Below the pieces are notes generated by a model. The model was not told where the DNA came from. It saw nothing but the letters and a program-made list of their open reading frames with translations, and made no database searches. Shown here one piece after another: positions 5,511 to 8,210 of a stretch of 8,210 nucleotides of DNA. Position numbers and translations under genes: made by a program. Origin of the DNA: Pirellulaceae bacterium (GTDB lineage Bacteria > Planctomycetota > Planctomycetia > Pirellulales > Pirellulaceae); contig JABDKS010000427.1 of NCBI GenBank assembly GCA_013002105.1, forward strand, positions 1-8,210, written 5' to 3'. The stretch's first letter is position 1. Each line of letters starts with the position of its first letter.

Positions 5511-7091
5511 ATGATAACGCGATTAGGTCGTCTCCGGATCCTGGGGGCAGCGCTGTTTTTAGGTAGCCTGTCATTGAGTACTGGCGATTTGTCGGCCCAA
5601 ACAAGACGTTCGCAGACGCCCAGATCGATTTTTTCCGAATCGAACACATCTCAACAAGTCGATGCCAACGCGATCGATCGAATCGACGTCAGCCATGCTC
5701 GCCCTATCCGCACCGCGAATGCCCAGCGCAAATCATCCACGACAACGCGCAATACAGCTCGCGTGACGCGGAATTCGAATCAGCGGATCGCACAACGACC
5801 AACCACCACACGAACTGCTAATACGCGAACTGCAAACATTCGAGCGGCCAACTCAGGTGCGCGGACCGGGTCGCTGGTGCGTGGCAACGTCCAGCAAGTT
5901 GGATTTCTGGACACGTACTCCTCTTGCGACGGTGGTTGCGGACCGGTGTGTGATTGCATCGATCCAAGTTGCGGCATCGAAGCCAGTTGTGGATTGGAAA
6001 TCATCGAACCCACATGCGGCTGCGGCTTTGGCGGCGATTGCGGCTGCGGATTGGAACCCGGCTGCGGAGTGGAAATCGGCTGTGGATTGGAACCCGGCTG
6101 TGGACTCGACTTCCTTGGCTCGGGTTGTGGCTGCGTCGGCGAGTGCACCTGCGGTGTCGAATTCATCGGCCCCAGTTGCGGTCTCGAAGGCGACTGCGGC
6201 TGTGACTCGTGTGCATCAGCGATGTCCTGTAACACAGGTTGCTTGCCCGTGTTCCTGCCCTACATGCGATTGGACTGGTGCCGTTTCGATTTCTTCGCCG
6301 GCGTGCAAGGTTACACCGGGCCAATGAATTGCGTTGCCGCCGATGCCAATGATCCCAACGCATTGGTCGCTACCGGCGGTAGCTTTGGATTCTACGAAGG
6401 ATTCAATGAAGGTCGGAATCTAAAACAACTGTTGGGCATCGATCTGGCCAGCCAATTCGGTTTGCGTGCCACGCAGAGCAACCTATCGGGAGCAAAACTG
6501 ACTGACGAAACTCGCCACCAAATTTTCTTGACCGCCGGACTGTTCCGTCGCGTCGACTACGGTTTGCAATACGGTTTGGTGCTGGACTACTTGAACGAAG
6601 ACTGGTACTTCCAAGGTGACCTGACGCAACTGCGTGGTGAGCTGAGTTGGAACACAAACAACTGCCACGTCTTTGGCTTTCAGTTTATGACGGGAACCAG
6701 CAGCGATACATCGACCACGGCATTGCGAGACCTAGCGGGTGCAATCAACCAAACCACCGTGAATATTGAGCCGCTGGATCAATACCGAGCTTTCTATCGT
6801 CGCATCTTGCCATGCAGCGGAGACTGGGAGGCGTTTATCGGTGGAACGAATGAGAGCGACACCGTGTTAGGATTCAACATCAACAAGCCGGTCGGCGAGT
6901 GCGTCGTGTTCAACAGCGGTGCAACCTTCGTCAGTCCTAATGACGATGAAGGGAACGATTTGGCAAACGAAGCCTGGAATCTGTCACTCGGGTTCACCTA
7001 TCGTCCCGGCGGAGCCGCTGGCTGCGGTCGGTACTGTCGACCGCTATTCCAAGTCGCGGACAACGGAACGTTCATCACTAACCGCAAGTAG
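5511..7091 (+). CDS. Secreted planctomycete Cys-Gly-rich protein with C-terminal beta-rich (barrel-like) domain
   Basis: Encodes 526 residues. Order of regions: a signal peptide (1-29, cut after LSA); a basic Thr/Arg/Asn/Ala-rich low-complexity segment (about 70-124, with TRTANTRTANIRAAN); a Cys-Gly-rich domain (139-244) with 23 cysteines in 106 residues, partly in a six-residue period (C185, C191, C197); then a C-terminal region (about 246-520). The last region has many alternating aromatic strands, starting MRLDWCRFDFFAGVQGYTG and ending near LSLGFTYRPGG, and suggests an outer-membrane beta-barrel. I recognise the style as a planctomycete-specific secreted family (possibly annotated as a DUF; I recall DUF6666 but cannot confirm) without known biochemical function. 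Cys-rich surface proteins are known from planctomycete protein cell walls, so disulfide cross-linking at the cell surface is a reasonable inference. The ATG at 5511 starts directly at the signal peptide. A strong terminator follows the stop codon. The divergent neighbour is also exported. Confidence 0.82.
   Translation: MITRLGRLRILGAALFLGSLSLSTGDLSAQTRRSQTPRSIFSESNTSQQVDANAIDRIDVSHARPIRTANAQRKSSTTTRNTARVTRNSNQRIAQRPTTTRTANTRTANIRAANSGARTGSLVRGNVQQVGFLDTYSSCDGGCGPVCDCIDPSCGIEASCGLEIIEPTCGCGFGGDCGCGLEPGCGVEIGCGLEPGCGLDFLGSGCGCVGECTCGVEFIGPSCGLEGDCGCDSCASAMSCNTGCLPVFLPYMRLDWCRFDFFAGVQGYTGPMNCVAADANDPNALVATGGSFGFYEGFNEGRNLKQLLGIDLASQFGLRATQSNLSGAKLTDETRHQIFLTAGLFRRVDYGLQYGLVLDYLNEDWYFQGDLTQLRGELSWNTNNCHVFGFQFMTGTSSDTSTTALRDLAGAINQTTVNIEPLDQYRAFYRRILPCSGDWEAFIGGTNESDTVLGFNINKPVGECVVFNSGATFVSPNDDEGNDLANEAWNLSLGFTYRPGGAAGCGRYCRPLFQVADNGTFITNRK
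5925..6242 (+). repeat. In-gene Cys-Gly repeat block
   Basis: Within the secreted protein, nucleotide repeats of the type TGCGGATTGGAA / TGTGGATTGGAACCCGGC recur (for example around 6045-6110). They encode CGLEPG, CGVEIG, CGLEPG and CGLDF in series. The surrounding block carries CGCG, CGC and SCG variants. This looks like local duplication of short units followed by divergence. Confidence 0.75.
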
Positions 7092-7122
7092 TGTAAAGCG
7101 ATCGATCGACGAACCATCGACC

Positions 7123-7158
7123 ATGCCGCGTGATGCAGTATTCACGCGGCATTTTTTT
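7123..7158 (+). terminator. Intrinsic terminator after the Cys-rich protein gene
   Basis: A perfect 11-bp stem (7123-7133 with 7142-7152), GC-rich in its centre, encloses an 8-nt loop. It runs directly into seven T residues (7152-7158). It begins 31 nt after the stop codon. The T-run is on the plus strand only, so it would act mainly on the upstream plus-strand gene rather than on the convergent HDOD gene. Confidence 0.92.
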
Positions 7159-7229
7159 GTGTGAATTGAGAAGGTCATCAATATAGGTAGGCCCGCACCC
7201 TCGCTGGCAGATCCTCTCTCGATGGTTGC

Positions 7230-8150
7230 CTATTCGCCTGCGTCGGCCGCGACCGCGATATAGTCGGCCAATTCACGCTGGGGCGGAGGCAATCTCAGCA
7301 ACGGTGCGAACTCGTTGCTCTCTCGGTCGACTTGGACAAACAAATCTCTGAGCGATTCAAACGGCTTCCGCGTCAATCGCTCGTACCCATCGATGAATTG
7401 TTCACGCTCCTCGTCGTCCCAGTCACCATCGCGGCACGATGGCAGCAGCGATGCCAGTGCAACACACATGTTGCCGTGAGTTTCTGCGCCACCGTCGACA
7501 ATGCCATCCATCCGAGTATGCTGTCCGACCAAATCGACAAACCGATCGGGAAGGTGCCAGCGTTTGGCCAACATGGCGGCGGCATCGGCATGATCCCAAC
7601 CGAACATCTCGTACTCCAAACCACTCAGCCGTCGGCCTTCGGCGGCTCGTCTGGCCACCAGCTCTTCGTACTGTTTGGGCAGTTCTCTCAATAGCAGCGG
7701 AATTGCCATGTCCTGCAGCAGCGCGCCGGCGAACAGGTCTTCTGCGTCGTCCAAGTTCATGGATCGGGCGATCGCACGAGCAAACACGGCGCGTCGCAAC
7801 GAATCTTGCCAGAGAGCCTTCAACTCGTAGGGTCCGAACTTTGGATTGGGCGTTAGCGAGAAGACCGCATTCCACATGGCAAAGTTGCAGATTGCTCGCG
7901 TGCCGACACGTACCAATGCGTCGTGCACACTCATGATCTGTCCACTGAACTCGAATTCTTCCGAGTTGGCAAACTTCAGCACTTGGCCCATCAAGCCGGG
8001 GTCCGCCTCGATCGCCTTGACGAACTCCTGCGAACCATTCTCGGTCTGTTGCGACAACTGCACGATCGCCAATGCACTTTGCGGCAATGCCGGCAAAATG
8101 TCGGTGTGGAAGACGTCTTGAAGATCCGTGGGAGCAGTGGCGGAATTCAT
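7230..8150 (-). CDS. HDOD-domain signalling/regulatory protein
   Basis: Encodes 306 residues with an HDOD domain covering about 14-212. Supporting motifs are ILPALPQSALAIVQLSQ (18-34), IEADPGLMGQVLKFANSEEF (47-66), SVHDALVRVGTRAICNF (74-90) and GWDHADAAAMLAKRWHLP (184-201), all in the order seen in the family. HDOD domains resemble HD phosphohydrolases but have lost most metal ligands; here the usual LLHDIG position reads LLQDMA (144-149), consistent with a non-catalytic role. The C-terminal 90 residues carry no recognised output domain (no GGDEF, EAL or kinase). HDOD proteins are implicated in regulation, for example of motility, stress or cell cycle, but no target can be named here. The ATG at 8150 gives a natural N-terminus. 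The 53 nt upstream within the window show no clear Shine-Dalgarno site, only a short CTAGA/TCTAG inverted repeat (8153-8167) next to the start. The gene is convergent with the Cys-rich protein gene. Confidence 0.88.
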   Translation of the reverse strand: MNSATAPTDLQDVFHTDILPALPQSALAIVQLSQQTENGSQEFVKAIEADPGLMGQVLKFANSEEFEFSGQIMSVHDALVRVGTRAICNFAMWNAVFSLTPNPKFGPYELKALWQDSLRRAVFARAIARSMNLDDAEDLFAGALLQDMAIPLLLRELPKQYEELVARRAAEGRRLSGLEYEMFGWDHADAAAMLAKRWHLPDRFVDLVGQHTRMDGIVDGGAETHGNMCVALASLLPSCRDGDWDDEEREQFIDGYERLTRKPFESLRDLFVQVDRESNEFAPLLRLPPPQRELADYIAVAADAGE

Positions 8151-8190
8151 GGCTAGAGCATTTCTAGATTGGGTGTAGGCCCGGACCTGT

Positions 8191-8210
8191 CCTGGCGGTA
8201 GTTTGCCAGG
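8191..8210. other. Perfect 6-bp inverted repeat at the right window edge
   Basis: CCTGGC (8191-8196) and GCCAGG (8205-8210) flank an 8-nt loop. The right arm ends exactly at the window edge, so the stem may be longer. It could be part of a terminator for a gene further right or of an operator for the HDOD gene. This cannot be decided without the flanking sequence. Confidence 0.35.

Noticed and set aside
5396..5647. N-terminal extension of the beta-propeller gene to 5647
   Set aside because: It would overlap the start of the divergent gene and place 84 residues before an otherwise clean signal peptide.
5780..6235. Minus-strand open frame of 151 residues, rich in Pro/Gln/Ser
   Set aside because: The PQPGSNPQP pattern is the antisense reading of the Cys-Gly repeat block; it has no start signal or independent support.

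Overview
The window looks like a chromosomal segment from a planctomycete of the Rhodopirellula/Pirellulaceae type. The reasons are the mid-50s GC content (judged by eye), large genes with loose spacing, few recognisable Shine-Dalgarno sites, a secreted Cys-Gly-rich protein of planctomycete character, and a small double zinc-ribbon protein of a kind common in that phylum. This assignment is inference from protein style; there is no rRNA or marker gene to prove it.

Layout, left to right. Positions 1 to about 380 hold a non-coding tandem array of about 103-bp units, each able to fold into two hairpins; it is cut by the left window edge. A small inverted repeat (504-529) then precedes a plus-strand OPT-family transporter gene (556-2547). 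A gap of about 230 bp containing a nested inverted-repeat structure leads to a small plus-strand zinc-ribbon protein gene (2777-3088). After about 260 bp with no visible feature comes plus-strand dapA-like dihydrodipicolinate synthase (3353-4258). It converges on a minus-strand exported beta-propeller (SMP-30/NHL-like) gene (4415-5395). A 115-bp divergent promoter region with a G7 tract separates this from a plus-strand secreted Cys-rich protein gene (5511-7091), which ends at a textbook intrinsic terminator (7123-7158). That gene converges on a minus-strand HDOD-domain gene (7230-8150). The window ends in a short perfect inverted repeat.

The genes do not form an evident operon or pathway. 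dapA serves lysine/diaminopimelate synthesis and the OPT protein is an inner-membrane transporter. The two divergent genes at 4415-7091 both encode exported proteins and share one intergenic control region, so co-regulation is possible. The HDOD protein is probably regulatory. I see no defence system, CRISPR array, transposase, tRNA or rRNA. The items most worth a second look are the two-hairpin tandem repeat, the 23-cysteine Gly-rich domain, the His/acid-rich loop of the transporter, and the structured leader before the zinc-ribbon gene.
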